DNA of 64,000 nt from an uncultured Oscillospiraceae bacterium (GCA_900540595.1 UQGL01000004.1:1-64000); one strand, 5' to 3'. Shown: positions 1-7,926, counted from the stretch's first letter. Numbers and translations: made by a program. Notes: generated from the letters alone by a model not told the origin.

Positions 1-767
1 ACACCGGGCAGCTCCCGCAATATTACATTGAAAATTACCACGAGGGCATTGTCAGTAAACAGATGTTCCGAGAGGTACAAGCTGAGATTGCCCGCCGAAA
101 CAGCAAGTCAGCCGCCAACCAGCGCAAGCGCCGCCGTGGCCGCTACAACAGCAAATATGCCTTGTCCGAACGACTGTTCTGCGGTGACTGCGGCAGCCCT
201 TACAAGCGGGTGACTTGGAACATCCACGGCAGAAAGCAAATCGTCTGGCGGTGCGTGAATCGCATCGAGTATGGCACGAAATTCTGCGGCAGCTCACCGT
301 CCATCCCGGAAGAAGAACTGCACCGTGCAATTCTGAAAGCTGTGCAGGATTTGGCGGCGAACTTCACCGACGAGGTTGCCGCCCAGATCAATGGCATCCT
401 GCATAGCATCCAAACCGGCGAAAGCATAAAGCCTAATTTGCAGGAGCAACTGGAGCAGACCCAACAGGAATTTGACCGCCTGCTGGAAATGTCCTTGGAC
501 TTTGATGAGGATACTCCGTTTCTGGATGATAGGCTGAAAAAGCTGAACAGCAAAATCAAGCGTCTGAAGAAAGCCATCGAGGAGACCGCCGCCCAGCAGG
601 AAAAAGCCAGCCAGCCGGAACTACTGCTGTCAGCTAGAGACCTGCAAATCCAAGAATATGACGATGCGCTGACCGCGCGAATCATTGAGAAAATCACGGT
701 GAGGTCTCGTAATGAAATTGAAATACGGTTCATTGGTGGATATGAGAAAGCAATGCCGCTAGAATAA
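1..767 (+). CDS. Large serine recombinase, C-terminal part (5' end outside the window)
   Basis: The frame is open from base 3 to the stop at 765-767, giving about 254 codons; the catalytic serine domain lies off the window. What is visible matches the recombinase and zinc-ribbon regions of transposon-type large serine recombinases: a Cys cluster CGDCG (181-195) followed by WRC and FC (about 250-290), then a long charged coiled-coil segment (420-620) and a C-terminal strand-rich tail ending IRFIGGYEKAMPLE. In this family such proteins excise and insert conjugative or mobilizable elements by site-specific DNA exchange. An ungapped second copy of the last 546 bases lies at 3622-4167. Whether the protein is still functional cannot be judged without the N-terminus. 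Confidence 0.85.
   Translation, partial: TGQLPQYYIENYHEGIVSKQMFREVQAEIARRNSKSAANQRKRRRGRYNSKYALSERLFCGDCGSPYKRVTWNIHGRKQIVWRCVNRIEYGTKFCGSSPSIPEEELHRAILKAVQDLAANFTDEVAAQINGILHSIQTGESIKPNLQEQLEQTQQEFDRLLEMSLDFDEDTPFLDDRLKKLNSKIKRLKKAIEETAAQQEKASQPELLLSARDLQIQEYDDALTARIIEKITVRSRNEIEIRFIGGYEKAMPLE
222..767 (+). repeat. Direct repeat, copy 1 (recombinase 3' end)
   Basis: This 546-base segment aligns without gaps to 3622-4167. By hand count the translations differ at about 23 of 182 codons. The two copies flank the four-gene cassette at 970-3557. Confidence 0.9.
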
Positions 768-855
768 GGAACCTTGAGTGAAACACATTATGAACTACCA
801 TTCGCAGAAAATTAAGAATCTGGAGTGAAACAAAACTTGATAAAAAGAACGCTTT

Positions 856-960
856 ATGGTAAGATGGAGACAAAAAGGTGTGTACACGTTTGAAGCGACA
901 TGGCGCCACATCACTGCCAAACCGGAAGAAATCCTGACGTTGTGTGAACAGTTGAAATGA
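856..960 (+). other. Short open frame, probable gene remnant
   Basis: A 34-codon frame from ATG 856 to TGA 958-960 (MVRWRQKGVYTFEATW...CEQLK) sits between the recombinase and the first cassette gene. No convincing ribosome site precedes it, and I do not recognise it. Its 3' end lies inside the repeated leader at 936-965. It may be the tail of a gene cut off when the cassette was inserted, or chance. The remainder of 768-969 shows no other gene. Confidence 0.25.
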
Positions 961-965
961 GGTGA
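936..965 (+). repeat. Repeated gene leader, copy 1
   Basis: Thirty bases starting GACGTTGTGTGAACAG and ending TGAAATGAGGTGA match 3579-3608 with four mismatches. The last 15 bases (GTTGAAATGAGGTGA) are also identical to 2830-2844. Each copy ends in a GAGGT ribosome site just upstream of a start codon (970, 2850, 3613). Confidence 0.8.
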
Positions 966-969
966 TTTA

Positions 970-1230
970 ATGAAAAATTTAGATCGTAATGTCACACTGC
1001 TATGTCCGCTTTGTGGTAATGATCAGTTTTTATCATTGGACGAAGAGTTTGAAGATCTACTTCACGCAGGTGACGATGCACGAGTACGTTGCTCTGATTG
1101 CGGTTCGGAATACACGAAACGAGAGTTGCTCGATAGCAATGCCGCAATAATCGATAATGCTGTAGATGAACTTGCGCAAGATGCAGTCAAAGAACTTGAA
1201 AAGGAATTAAAGAAAGCGATGAAAAAATGA
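970..1230 (+). CDS. Small zinc-ribbon protein (86 aa), function unknown
   Basis: ATG 970 follows the GAGGTGA ribosome site inside the repeated leader. The protein has two cysteine pairs, CPLCG (C12, C15) and CSDCG (C41, C44), spaced as in a zinc ribbon, then a helical, lysine/glutamate-rich C-terminus. There is no signal peptide or membrane segment, so it is probably cytosolic. Its stop overlaps the start of the next gene by 4 bases (ATGA), so the two are very likely translated together. Zinc ribbons of this kind often bind nucleic acid or act as adaptors, but nothing here fixes the role. I do not recognise the family. Confidence 0.7.
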   Translation: MKNLDRNVTLLCPLCGNDQFLSLDEEFEDLLHAGDDARVRCSDCGSEYTKRELLDSNAAIIDNAVDELAQDAVKELEKELKKAMKK

Positions 1231-1733
1231 AAGTTTTGATTAACACATTGAAGGAAATGGTGTCCTTCATAAAAGATTGGGGTGCGCTGATCATCGCAGG
1301 TATATCTCTGTTAGTTGCCATCATTTCGCTTTTTAAATCTTCAAAGGCACAACGTCTCCAGAACAAGGTTAATGAACTGGAACTCAAGATTAAGCAGGAT
1401 GAATTGGACAAGATAACTAAAGAGAAGGAGGATGCGGAACTTGCGTGTGTCGAGGCAAGATTTATTACTGTAGGTAAAGGTAAGCACAGACTGAAAGTTT
1501 GGAATTCAGGAAATGCAACAGCCTATCATGTGTCTGCTCGATTTGATGGTGATGTTGGTATTATGATTATGGGCCAAGAAAAGCAGCCTTTTGAAGAATT
1601 AGAGGCAAGAAAAAGCTATGAATTGGTTCTCATCACACATAATGGTTCGGCATCAAAGTTTAGAATAGTCACCGAGTGGACAGATTCAAGTGGCAATCAA
1701 CATACCAAAACACAAATGGGCGATTTTTCATAA
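1227..1733 (+). CDS. Membrane-anchored coiled-coil protein (168 aa), function unknown
   Basis: The gene starts in a 4-base overlap with the zinc-ribbon gene. Residues about 20-36 (ALIIAGISLLVAIISLF) form one hydrophobic membrane helix. Residues about 39-75 are charged and heptad-like (a coiled coil), and the rest alternates polar and hydrophobic residues like a beta-sandwich (LKVWNSGNATAYHVSARF...). That C-terminal style, with an NSGNATAYHV-like segment, resembles small domains found after membrane helices in many uncharacterised bacterial proteins. It is probably inserted in the cytoplasmic membrane and could hold the zinc-ribbon partner there; that is inference. Base use is AT-rich compared with the window after 4.9 kb. 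Confidence 0.65.
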   Translation: MKVLINTLKEMVSFIKDWGALIIAGISLLVAIISLFKSSKAQRLQNKVNELELKIKQDELDKITKEKEDAELACVEARFITVGKGKHRLKVWNSGNATAYHVSARFDGDVGIMIMGQEKQPFEELEARKSYELVLITHNGSASKFRIVTEWTDSSGNQHTKTQMGDFS

Positions 1734-1798
1734 ATCTGATAGTGTTGGTTTTGTTTCGGATTACAAATCGTATTTGATAATTGAGAGGAGGGGCATCA

Positions 1799-2806
1799 AT
1801 GAATCACAATGATCGAGAACACTTCTGGCAAACATTATGTTCTTTGCCCGGAAATGATATTGTGGCAGAACGAGAACATCTTTTCAAAGCAATTAAGTAT
1901 CCGAAGCTGCTTTTCCGGTATCGACCTGTCAGCACAAAGAGCTTGGATGCCCTCAGAACGAATAAGCTCTATTTTTCTTCTGCGAATTATTATGATGACC
2001 CTTTCGATACCTTTCTTCACATCGACATTGAGGCAATCCGGAAAGAGTATTTAAGTGCATTCCAGACTCCGGAAAGTACAGAAGCTGTTGTGGATGGTGT
2101 TAAGTCATTGCTTGGGAATATTCTCTCTGAGGAGCAAGCAGCGCAGTTTACGGTTGAGAATGTGACAAACGCGCTTTCTCACGGGCTTACCGAAAGCTTT
2201 CTGAATGCAGCGCTTTCACTCCGGGATGAAGTTAAAAAGGATACGTGGTCAGTTTGTTTCTCCGAAAATGGGTTTAATGAGGTTCTGTGGCTGAAATATG
2301 CAGATCAGCACAGAGGTTTTGTGCAAATCTACGACCTTGAAAACAATGACAACTTCTTATGCGGTAAGCAGGAAAAATGCGCTAATTGCGGAATCAAGAA
2401 CTACGGAACGCCGCTATATCCGATTTATTATTCGGACACGCCTTATGATGCAACCAAATTTGCGAAATTCGTTATGCTCCGTAAAATAGCAGAGACAACC
2501 GCAACTCAGATTCCTCCAGAGCTATATGCAGGTATGGGAAGTGCTTTATGGGAACAAGAAAGAACGACCCTAATCAAAAAAGAGTGCCATAAATACGATG
2601 AAGAATGGCGAATGATAACTGGCTGCATTATGAAGCCGCCGGTGATGATGGAATGGATCCCAAGCGGTATAATTCTTGGCCTGCGAATGGGCGTAACAGA
2701 GGAAAATCTTGCTGTAAGCATGGCAAAAGAAGCTGGAATCAAAAATATTTATAAATCCTACATAAATGCGCAAAACAAGCTGGATGCTTATCCTTTGAAA
2801 TTGTAA
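1799..2806 (+). CDS. DUF2971 family protein (335 aa)
   Basis: I chose ATG 1799 because GAGAGGAGGGG (1783-1793) sits just upstream; a TTG at 1781 is in frame but falls before this site. Family features are visible: LLFRYRPV (residues 38-45), LYFSSANYYDDPFD (57-70), a central CFSENGFNEVLWLKYADQH segment and a late EEWRMI. A small cysteine cluster, CGKQEKCANCG, occurs near residue 190. The biochemical role of DUF2971 is not established. The gene is separate from the upstream pair (65 bp gap) but is in the same orientation and has the same AT-rich composition. It could belong to an accessory or defence-type cassette; this is a guess from context. Confidence 0.75.
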   Translation: MNHNDREHFWQTLCSLPGNDIVAEREHLFKAIKYPKLLFRYRPVSTKSLDALRTNKLYFSSANYYDDPFDTFLHIDIEAIRKEYLSAFQTPESTEAVVDGVKSLLGNILSEEQAAQFTVENVTNALSHGLTESFLNAALSLRDEVKKDTWSVCFSENGFNEVLWLKYADQHRGFVQIYDLENNDNFLCGKQEKCANCGIKNYGTPLYPIYYSDTPYDATKFAKFVMLRKIAETTATQIPPELYAGMGSALWEQERTTLIKKECHKYDEEWRMITGCIMKPPVMMEWIPSGIILGLRMGVTEENLAVSMAKEAGIKNIYKSYINAQNKLDAYPLKL

Positions 2807-2829
2807 TCTTTCCAGCGGGTAAGTGAGTA

Positions 2830-2844
2830 GTTGAAATGAGGTGA
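2830..2844 (+). repeat. Repeated gene leader, partial copy 2
   Basis: GTTGAAATGAGGTGA is identical to 951-965. Extending 7 bases upstream gives 20 of 22 matching. It supplies the ribosome site for the gene at 2850. Confidence 0.75.
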
Positions 2845-2849
2845 AAGCA

Positions 2850-3557
2850 ATGAGGAGAGAAGAATACGCTTGTCCTAATGGGTGTTCTCTTCCACCCAGA
2901 AAAAAGCAACTTAGGGAATATCGCAACGGTACATATGGGTTTGACTTTTATGATTTTACATTCTGTCCTTGTTGCGGCAGTTTAATGCCATATTCGCTAA
3001 AGAAGCTCAAAGGATTTTTTGAGGTATACAATATCCACGCAACGTTATCGGATGCGGTGCAACTCATATATAAATCCGAGTTTGAGTCGGCAGCACGTGA
3101 AGCCTTCGTGGCTGTGGAAAATTATCTCAAAAAGAAGTCAGGCCTGGATTCGCATGGATTCGATCTGGCGACAAGAGCACTTTCTTTTGAAATAGACAAG
3201 CAAACCGGCGAAATAAAGAGGGCTCCCCTTATTGCAATCAATGATCTGAAAAACGAATCGGAGCGCAATGAGCAGGACGGCATCAGGTATATGCTTATGG
3301 GTTTCTTTCAGGGACCTCGTAATCTGTACCAACACAATCATATTGGCTCCGGTGTAAGCAATTCTATTTCCGTAATCATCGAAGCATCCTTCTTCCTTCA
3401 TCTGCTTGATGGGCACAGCATTACTCAAAACGGACGGTGGATTCCAGAAACAGTAGATTATCGGGAAATTTATCAAAAGGTACCTAAGCGAATTGATCGC
3501 TGGAGGCTGGTACGTCTATTGAAGAAGCGTGCTCGCAGATTGAAGAAAAATCCATGA
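2850..3557 (+). CDS. Protein with N-terminal Cys cluster and Ymh-like (TIGR02391-type) domain
   Basis: ATG 2850 lies 6 bases after the GAGGTG ribosome site in the repeated leader; a GTG at 2841 in the same frame overlaps that site and is unlikely. The first 45 residues carry CPNGC and CPCCG, consistent with a zinc-binding unit. The central part (about 70-205) ends in MLMGFFQGPRNLYQHNHIGSG, which resembles the conserved G-x-RN...H region of the Ymh family, whose members often sit near restriction-modification or other accessory genes. The C-terminus is rich in arginine and lysine, which would suit nucleic-acid binding. The molecular activity is unknown. It is the last gene of the cassette flanked by recombinase copies. 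Confidence 0.6.
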   Translation: MRREEYACPNGCSLPPRKKQLREYRNGTYGFDFYDFTFCPCCGSLMPYSLKKLKGFFEVYNIHATLSDAVQLIYKSEFESAAREAFVAVENYLKKKSGLDSHGFDLATRALSFEIDKQTGEIKRAPLIAINDLKNESERNEQDGIRYMLMGFFQGPRNLYQHNHIGSGVSNSISVIIEASFFLHLLDGHSITQNGRWIPETVDYREIYQKVPKRIDRWRLVRLLKKRARRLKKNP

Positions 3558-3578
3558 TGTACTAAAAAGATAAAATCA

Positions 3579-3608
3579 GCCGTTGTGTGAACGGCTGAAA
3601 TGAGGTAA
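3579..3608 (+). repeat. Repeated gene leader, copy 3
   Basis: It matches 936-965 with four mismatches in 30 bases and places GAGGT before ATG 3613, which opens the truncated recombinase copy. Confidence 0.8.
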
Positions 3609-3612
3609 TATT

Positions 3613-4167
3613 ATGCCTACTATCCACGGCAGAAAACAAATTGTCTGGCGGTGCGAGAACCGCATCGAGTATGGCACGAAATTCTGCAGTAGTTCACCGT
3701 CCCTCCCGGAAGAAGAACTGCACCGTGCTATTTTGAAAGCGGTGCAGGATTTGGCAGCAAACTTCACCGATGAGGTCGCTGCCCAGATCAACGGCATCCT
3801 TCATGACATACAGACCGGCGAAAGTACAAAGCCCAATTTGCAGGAGCTGCTGGAACAGACCCGGCAGTAATTTGACCGTCTGCTGGAAATGTCTTTGGAC
3901 TTCGATGAGGATGCCCCGTTTCTGGATGACAGGTTGAAAAAGCTGAATAATAAAATTAAGAGTCTGAAAAAAGCCATCGAGGACAGCACCGCCCGACAGG
4001 AAAAAGTCAGCCAGCCGGAGATGCTGCTGTCAGCCAAGGATCTGCAAATTCAAGAATATGACGATGCGCTGACCGCGAGAATCATTGAGAAAATTACGGT
4101 AAGGGCACGCAATGAAATTGAAATACGGTTCATCGGCGGCTACAAAAAGACCATGCGGCTGGCATAA
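3613..4167 (+). pseudogene. Truncated, nonsense-mutated second recombinase C-terminus
   Basis: The frame opens at ATG 3613 and from 3622 on equals the C-terminal 182 codons of the recombinase ending at 767. A TAA at 3868-3870 interrupts it; the upstream copy has GAA at that place (TQQEFDR against TRQ-stop-FDR). The same frame resumes without any indel and ends at 4165-4167. Catalytic and most recombinase domains are absent, so this cannot be an active recombinase. The first open part could make an 85-residue zinc-ribbon fragment. It probably arose by recombination between two related elements or by duplication of the element end. Confidence 0.85.
3622..4167 (+). repeat. Direct repeat, copy 2 (recombinase 3' end)
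   Basis: Ungapped partner of 222-767. Similarity starts at ATCCACGGC and runs through the stop codon. Confidence 0.9.
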
Positions 4168-4175
4168 AAATAAAG

Positions 4176-4226
4176 AGGGCATACCCAATCGGAGATAAGG
4201 CATCTTCGATTGGGTATGCCCTTTTT
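4176..4226 (+). terminator. Intrinsic terminator
   Basis: Arms AGGGCATACCCAATCG (4176-4191) and CGATTGGGTATGCCCT (4207-4222) pair over 16 bases and are followed by a T run. It closes the recombinase-copy unit and insulates the regulator gene at 4251. Confidence 0.9.
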
Positions 4227-4250
4227 CACTTTTATCGGAAAGAGGTAGCT

Positions 4251-4658
4251 ATGAAGCTGGGAGAGAAAATCAAGCTGGTGCGTAAGCACAGAGGACTAAC
4301 GCAGCGGGAACTGGGAGAACGACTGCACTTGGATGGAAACGCAGCAAATCGCATTGCCCAATATGAATCAGGATTCCGAACGCCCAAAGAGAGCAGAACC
4401 AAAGACATAGCCAAAGCGTTGAATGTTCGCGAAGAAAATTCCTTTACAAGGGCAGAAACACCGGAGGACATTATTCGCTTGATGATTTGGTATGACTGGG
4501 AACATGGCTGCGGCGGGAACGTTCCGATTGACACGATTCTGCTTTTTGATAATTTTGAGGAAGTGGAAAAATTATTGAAAGAGTGGTATAGCCAAAAGGA
4601 AAAATTAAGGGCGAGGACAATTACAAGAGCAAAGTATCTGGAATGGATGCTGCAGTGA
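4251..4658 (+). CDS. XRE/Cro-type helix-turn-helix regulator
   Basis: ATG 4251 follows AAAGAGGTAGCT. Residues about 4-60 form a Cro/CI-type helix-turn-helix: MKLGEKIKLVRKHRGLTQRELGERL, then an unusual insertion LDGNAANRIAQYESGFRTPK before the last DNA-contacting helices. The remaining 75 residues are acidic and helical with no recognised sensor domain. Such proteins bind operator DNA as dimers and often control the element that carries them. The gene stands alone between two terminators, next to the recombinase remnants, so it is probably also element-borne. Its targets are unknown. Confidence 0.8.
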   Translation: MKLGEKIKLVRKHRGLTQRELGERLHLDGNAANRIAQYESGFRTPKESRTKDIAKALNVREENSFTRAETPEDIIRLMIWYDWEHGCGGNVPIDTILLFDNFEEVEKLLKEWYSQKEKLRARTITRAKYLEWMLQ

Positions 4659-4748
4659 CCCTTCAGCAAAAGAAAACAATAAAATTTCTCTGCATCGTTG
4701 ATTTTCCACTTTCAAAACAGGGTATCTTTTTTGTCACACTCACACATA

Positions 4749-4781
4749 AGCCTGTGATAGTGATTCTATCGCAGGCTTTTT
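4749..4781 (+). terminator. Intrinsic terminator
   Basis: AGCCTGTGATAG (4749-4760) and CTATCGCAGGCT (4766-4777) form a hairpin with one mismatch, followed by TTTTT. It lies downstream of the XRE gene. Confidence 0.85.
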
Positions 4782-4848
4782 CATTGGTGAGGAATATACC
4801 TTCTTCAACGGGCAGTTTGTATGTAGATTGCCGGCGTTGCTGTTTGCC

Positions 4849-4877
4849 TTGCAAATTGCGGGGCGGCATGGTATACT
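4849..4877 (+). promoter_or_regulatory. Sigma-A-type promoter for the transporter pair
   Basis: TTGCAA (4849-4854), a 17-base spacer and TATACT (4872-4877) precede the symporter gene. Confidence 0.75.
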
Positions 4878-4928
4878 AATTTCTGAGACACATTATGTAC
4901 AAAAAAGCTACAGAGGGATTGGGGTTTA

Positions 4929-6323
4929 ATGATCGAGACGATTGCGGCGGTCAATCAGGCTGTCAATAATTTTGTGTGGGGCGTCCCCGCCATGGTGTGC
5001 ATCATCGGCGTAGGGCTGCTTCTCAGTGTGCGGACACGCTTTTTGCAGATCCGCAAATTTCCGTATGCCATCAAAACGACCATCGGGCGGATGTTCCGCA
5101 AAAAGGATGCCTCGGATGGCTCGATGACGCCGTTTCAGGCGGTATGCACGGCGCTGGCGGGCACGGTGGGCACCGGCAACATTGCGGGTGTAGCGGGCGC
5201 CATTGCCATCGGCGGTCCGGGAGCTGTGTTCTGGATGTGGTGTTCGGCGCTGCTGGGTATGTGTACCAAATTTGCAGAGGTCACGCTGGCGGTGCATTTT
5301 CGGGAGAAAAACGCGGCCGGGGAATGGGTCGGCGGCCCGATGTACTACATTAAAAACGGTCTGGGTAAGCACTGGCAGTTTTTGGCGGTGCTTTACTCGC
5401 TGTTTGGTGTTCTGACTGTCTTTGGCACCGGCAACGCCACGCAGGTCAACACCATTGTAGCAGCCATCGACACGGCGCTGCTGCAGTATAACCTTGTGGG
5501 CAGTGAGGTGCTCTCCACCCTGAATCTTGTGGTGGGCATCGCAGTGGCCATGCTGGTGGCGATGGTCCTGCTGGGCGGCATCAAGCGCATCGGCAGCGTC
5601 AGTGAGCGTCTGGTGCCTTTTATGGCGCTGTTTTACATTGTGCTGGCTGTGGGTGTAGTTGCGCTGAATCTGCCGCGCTTTCCGGCAGTGATGGAGTCGA
5701 TTTTTGCCGGGGCGTTTAACCCGGCGGCTTTCACCGGCGGTACGGTCGGCAGTCTCTTTATCAGTATGCAGAAGGGCGTTTCCCGGGGCATCTTCTCCAA
5801 CGAGGCGGGCCTTGGCACCGGTTCGATCGCCCACGCCTGTGCCGACACGAAAAAGCCGGTCAAGCAGGGCGTGTTTGGTATCTTCGAAGTGTTTGCCGAT
5901 ACCATCGTTATCTGTACGCTTACAGCGATGGTCATATTGTGCAGCGGCACGGCAGTCAGCTACTGCACGGCTGCCGGGGCTGAGCTGACGATCTCCGGCT
6001 TTACCACGACCTACGGCGGCTGGGCCTCCATCTTCACGGCGGTGGCACTGTGCTGCTTTGCCTTCTCCACCATCATCGGCTGGGGGCTGTATGGTTCCCG
6101 CTTTATTGCATTCCTCTGCCGCAGCGATAAGGTAGTGCGCCCCTTCTTCGTGGTGTACTCCTTCGTTTCCATCCTGGGTGCTACGATGGACCTGGGCCTG
6201 ATGTGGAGCATTGCCGATACCTTCAACGGTCTGATGAGCATCCCGAATCTGGTTGCGCTGTTGCTGCTTTCCGGCACAGTGGCGCAGCTGACAAAGGAAT
6301 ATTTTGAAAAAGAAAAGGTGTAA
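4929..6323 (+). CDS. Alanine/glycine:cation symporter (AGCS family)
   Basis: A 464-residue polytopic membrane protein, close to the usual family length. It takes up alanine or glycine together with sodium (or protons) across the cytoplasmic membrane. Family marks are GTVGTGNIAGVAGAI (about 78-92) and SNEAGLGTGSIAHA in the second half, with roughly ten hydrophobic helices. The exact amino acid is not readable from sequence. It has its own promoter and is followed after 3 bases by an NhaC antiporter gene, so the two are almost certainly co-transcribed. The sodium brought in by this protein could be pumped out by the second. Confidence 0.9.
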   Translation: MIETIAAVNQAVNNFVWGVPAMVCIIGVGLLLSVRTRFLQIRKFPYAIKTTIGRMFRKKDASDGSMTPFQAVCTALAGTVGTGNIAGVAGAIAIGGPGAVFWMWCSALLGMCTKFAEVTLAVHFREKNAAGEWVGGPMYYIKNGLGKHWQFLAVLYSLFGVLTVFGTGNATQVNTIVAAIDTALLQYNLVGSEVLSTLNLVVGIAVAMLVAMVLLGGIKRIGSVSERLVPFMALFYIVLAVGVVALNLPRFPAVMESIFAGAFNPAAFTGGTVGSLFISMQKGVSRGIFSNEAGLGTGSIAHACADTKKPVKQGVFGIFEVFADTIVICTLTAMVILCSGTAVSYCTAAGAELTISGFTTTYGGWASIFTAVALCCFAFSTIIGWGLYGSRFIAFLCRSDKVVRPFFVVYSFVSILGATMDLGLMWSIADTFNGLMSIPNLVALLLLSGTVAQLTKEYFEKEKV

Positions 6324-6326
6324 GAA

Positions 6327-7847
6327 ATGTTTGTAGGAACTTGGTGGTCCCTGATGCCGCCGATCATCGCCATTCTGCTGGCGCTGCTCACAAAGGAAGT
6401 CTATCTCTCGCTGTTCGCTGGCTGTGCGCTGGGTGCGCTGCTGGTGGCAGAGTTTCACCCCTGGGTCGCGTTTGACACATTGTTCAACACGATGATCGAC
6501 AGCGTTGACTTCTCGATTCTGATGTTCATGATCCTGCTGGGCATGGTCGTTATGCTCATGCAGGAGTCCGGCGGCACCCGCGCTTATGGTGAGTGGGCGG
6601 CGAAAAAGCTCAAGAGCAAGCGCGCCACGCTCGTGGCGACCTCGCTGTTGGGTGCGCTGATTTTTGTAGACGACTACTTCAACTGCCTGACCGTCGGCTC
6701 CGTCATGCGCCCGGTTACCGACAAGTACAAGGTTTCCCGCGCCAAGTTGGCTTACCTCATCGACGCCACGGCGGCCCCGGTCTGCATCATTGCGCCAATC
6801 TCGTCCTGGGCGGCGGCGGTCAACTCCTATGTCCCGGCGGGCAGCTCGATGTCCGGCTTTGAGATGTTCGTCCGCACGATCCCGTTCAACCTGTACGCGA
6901 TGCTGACGCTCTACATGGTGTTCTTTACCTCGCTGCTGGGCTTCGACTTCGGCCTGATGAAAAAGCACGAGCGCAACGCCGCCCACGGTGACCTGTTCAC
7001 CTCGGGCGGGGAGGCATTCCAAAACCAGGAAATCAAGGACCCCACCGAGGGCGGTAAATTTGCCAAGGGCAAGGTCATTGACCTGATTGCACCGATGATC
7101 GTCATGATCTTTACGGCCATCGCCACGATGATCTGGACCGGCTATCTGAACGGCGGCACGAACCTTGTTGAGGACTTTGCCAACTGCTCCTCGTCGGAGT
7201 CGCTGGTCTTTGCGGGTCTTGTCACGGTGGGCTTCCTGCTGCTGTTCTACCTGCCGCGCCGCGTTATTGGCTTTAAGGACTTCATGAACTCCGTGCCCGA
7301 GGGCGGCAAGCTGATGATGCCGCCCATCCTGATTCTGGTGCTGGCCTGGACGCTGAAGGGCATGACCGACGCGCTGGGCATCGGCGACTTTGTGCGTCAG
7401 GCCGTCAGCCTGAATGAGGGTCTCATGCGCTTTGTGCCGCTGCTGATCTTCTGCATTGCGATTTTTATTGCGTTCTCCTCCGGCACCAGTTGGGGCACGT
7501 TTGCGATTTTGGTCCCCATCGTCGTCAATATGTTCTCCGAGACGGACCCCACCATGATGATCGTGGCGGTATCCGCGGTGCTGGCGGGTGCGGTCTGCGG
7601 CGACCATATTTCGCCGATCTCGGATACGACCATCATGTCCAGCTCCGGTGCACAGTCGAACCACATCAACCACGTGCAGACCCAGATGCAGTACGCCATG
7701 GTCGTCGTGGCGGCCTGTGTGCCCGGCTACCTGATCGCGGGCTTTACCGAAAACTGGCTCATCACGCTGGTGTCGTCGCTTGCCATTCTGACCGCAGCCC
7801 TGCTGTATCTGCGCAGGCGCAGTCTGGCCGAGGACGCCAGGGCATAA
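6327..7847 (+). CDS. nhaC: Na+/H+ antiporter, NhaC family
   Basis: This 506-residue membrane protein has about a dozen hydrophobic segments and the NhaC-type conserved stretches FVDDYFNCLTVGSVMRPVTD and ISSWAAAVNSYVP in the first half, and FSSGTSWGTF plus GDHISPISDTTIMSSSGA in the second. The family exchanges sodium for protons, although some relatives carry malate/lactate, so the substrate assignment is by family. ATG 6327 follows the symporter stop by 3 bases; AAAAGGTG near the end of that gene acts as ribosome site. A strong terminator follows. Confidence 0.87.
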   Translation: MFVGTWWSLMPPIIAILLALLTKEVYLSLFAGCALGALLVAEFHPWVAFDTLFNTMIDSVDFSILMFMILLGMVVMLMQESGGTRAYGEWAAKKLKSKRATLVATSLLGALIFVDDYFNCLTVGSVMRPVTDKYKVSRAKLAYLIDATAAPVCIIAPISSWAAAVNSYVPAGSSMSGFEMFVRTIPFNLYAMLTLYMVFFTSLLGFDFGLMKKHERNAAHGDLFTSGGEAFQNQEIKDPTEGGKFAKGKVIDLIAPMIVMIFTAIATMIWTGYLNGGTNLVEDFANCSSSESLVFAGLVTVGFLLLFYLPRRVIGFKDFMNSVPEGGKLMMPPILILVLAWTLKGMTDALGIGDFVRQAVSLNEGLMRFVPLLIFCIAIFIAFSSGTSWGTFAILVPIVVNMFSETDPTMMIVAVSAVLAGAVCGDHISPISDTTIMSSSGAQSNHINHVQTQMQYAMVVVAACVPGYLIAGFTENWLITLVSSLAILTAALLYLRRRSLAEDARA

Positions 7848-7849
7848 AG

Positions 7850-7889
7850 AAAAAGCAGTGCTTTCCAAGCGGAAGGCACTGCTTTTTTT
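7850..7889 (+). terminator. Intrinsic terminator after nhaC
   Basis: AAAAAGCAGTGCTTTCC (7850-7866) pairs with GGAAGGCACTGCTTTTT across a 4-base loop, with one mismatch. A-rich and T-rich flanks on both sides let it act in both directions, which suits the convergent minus-strand gene. Confidence 0.9.
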
Positions 7890-7890
7890 G

Positions 7891-7916
7891 TAGGGGCAAA
7901 TTCCGTATCCGCCCGG
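7891..7916. repeat. Dispersed hairpin repeat, copy A
   Basis: TAGGGGCAAATTCCGTATCC and the following GCCCGG match the repeat halves at 13049 and 13101 (the latter inverted), with small changes in the first arm. It sits between convergent genes. Confidence 0.6.
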
Positions 7917-7926
7917 CCCAAGGCCT

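Noticed and set aside
4926..7868. A 980-codon open frame on the minus strand across the two sodium transporters.
   Set aside because: It mirrors the plus-strand genes, has repetitive His/Arg/Gln-rich translation and no domain or ribosome site. It is a by-product of GC-rich codon bias.
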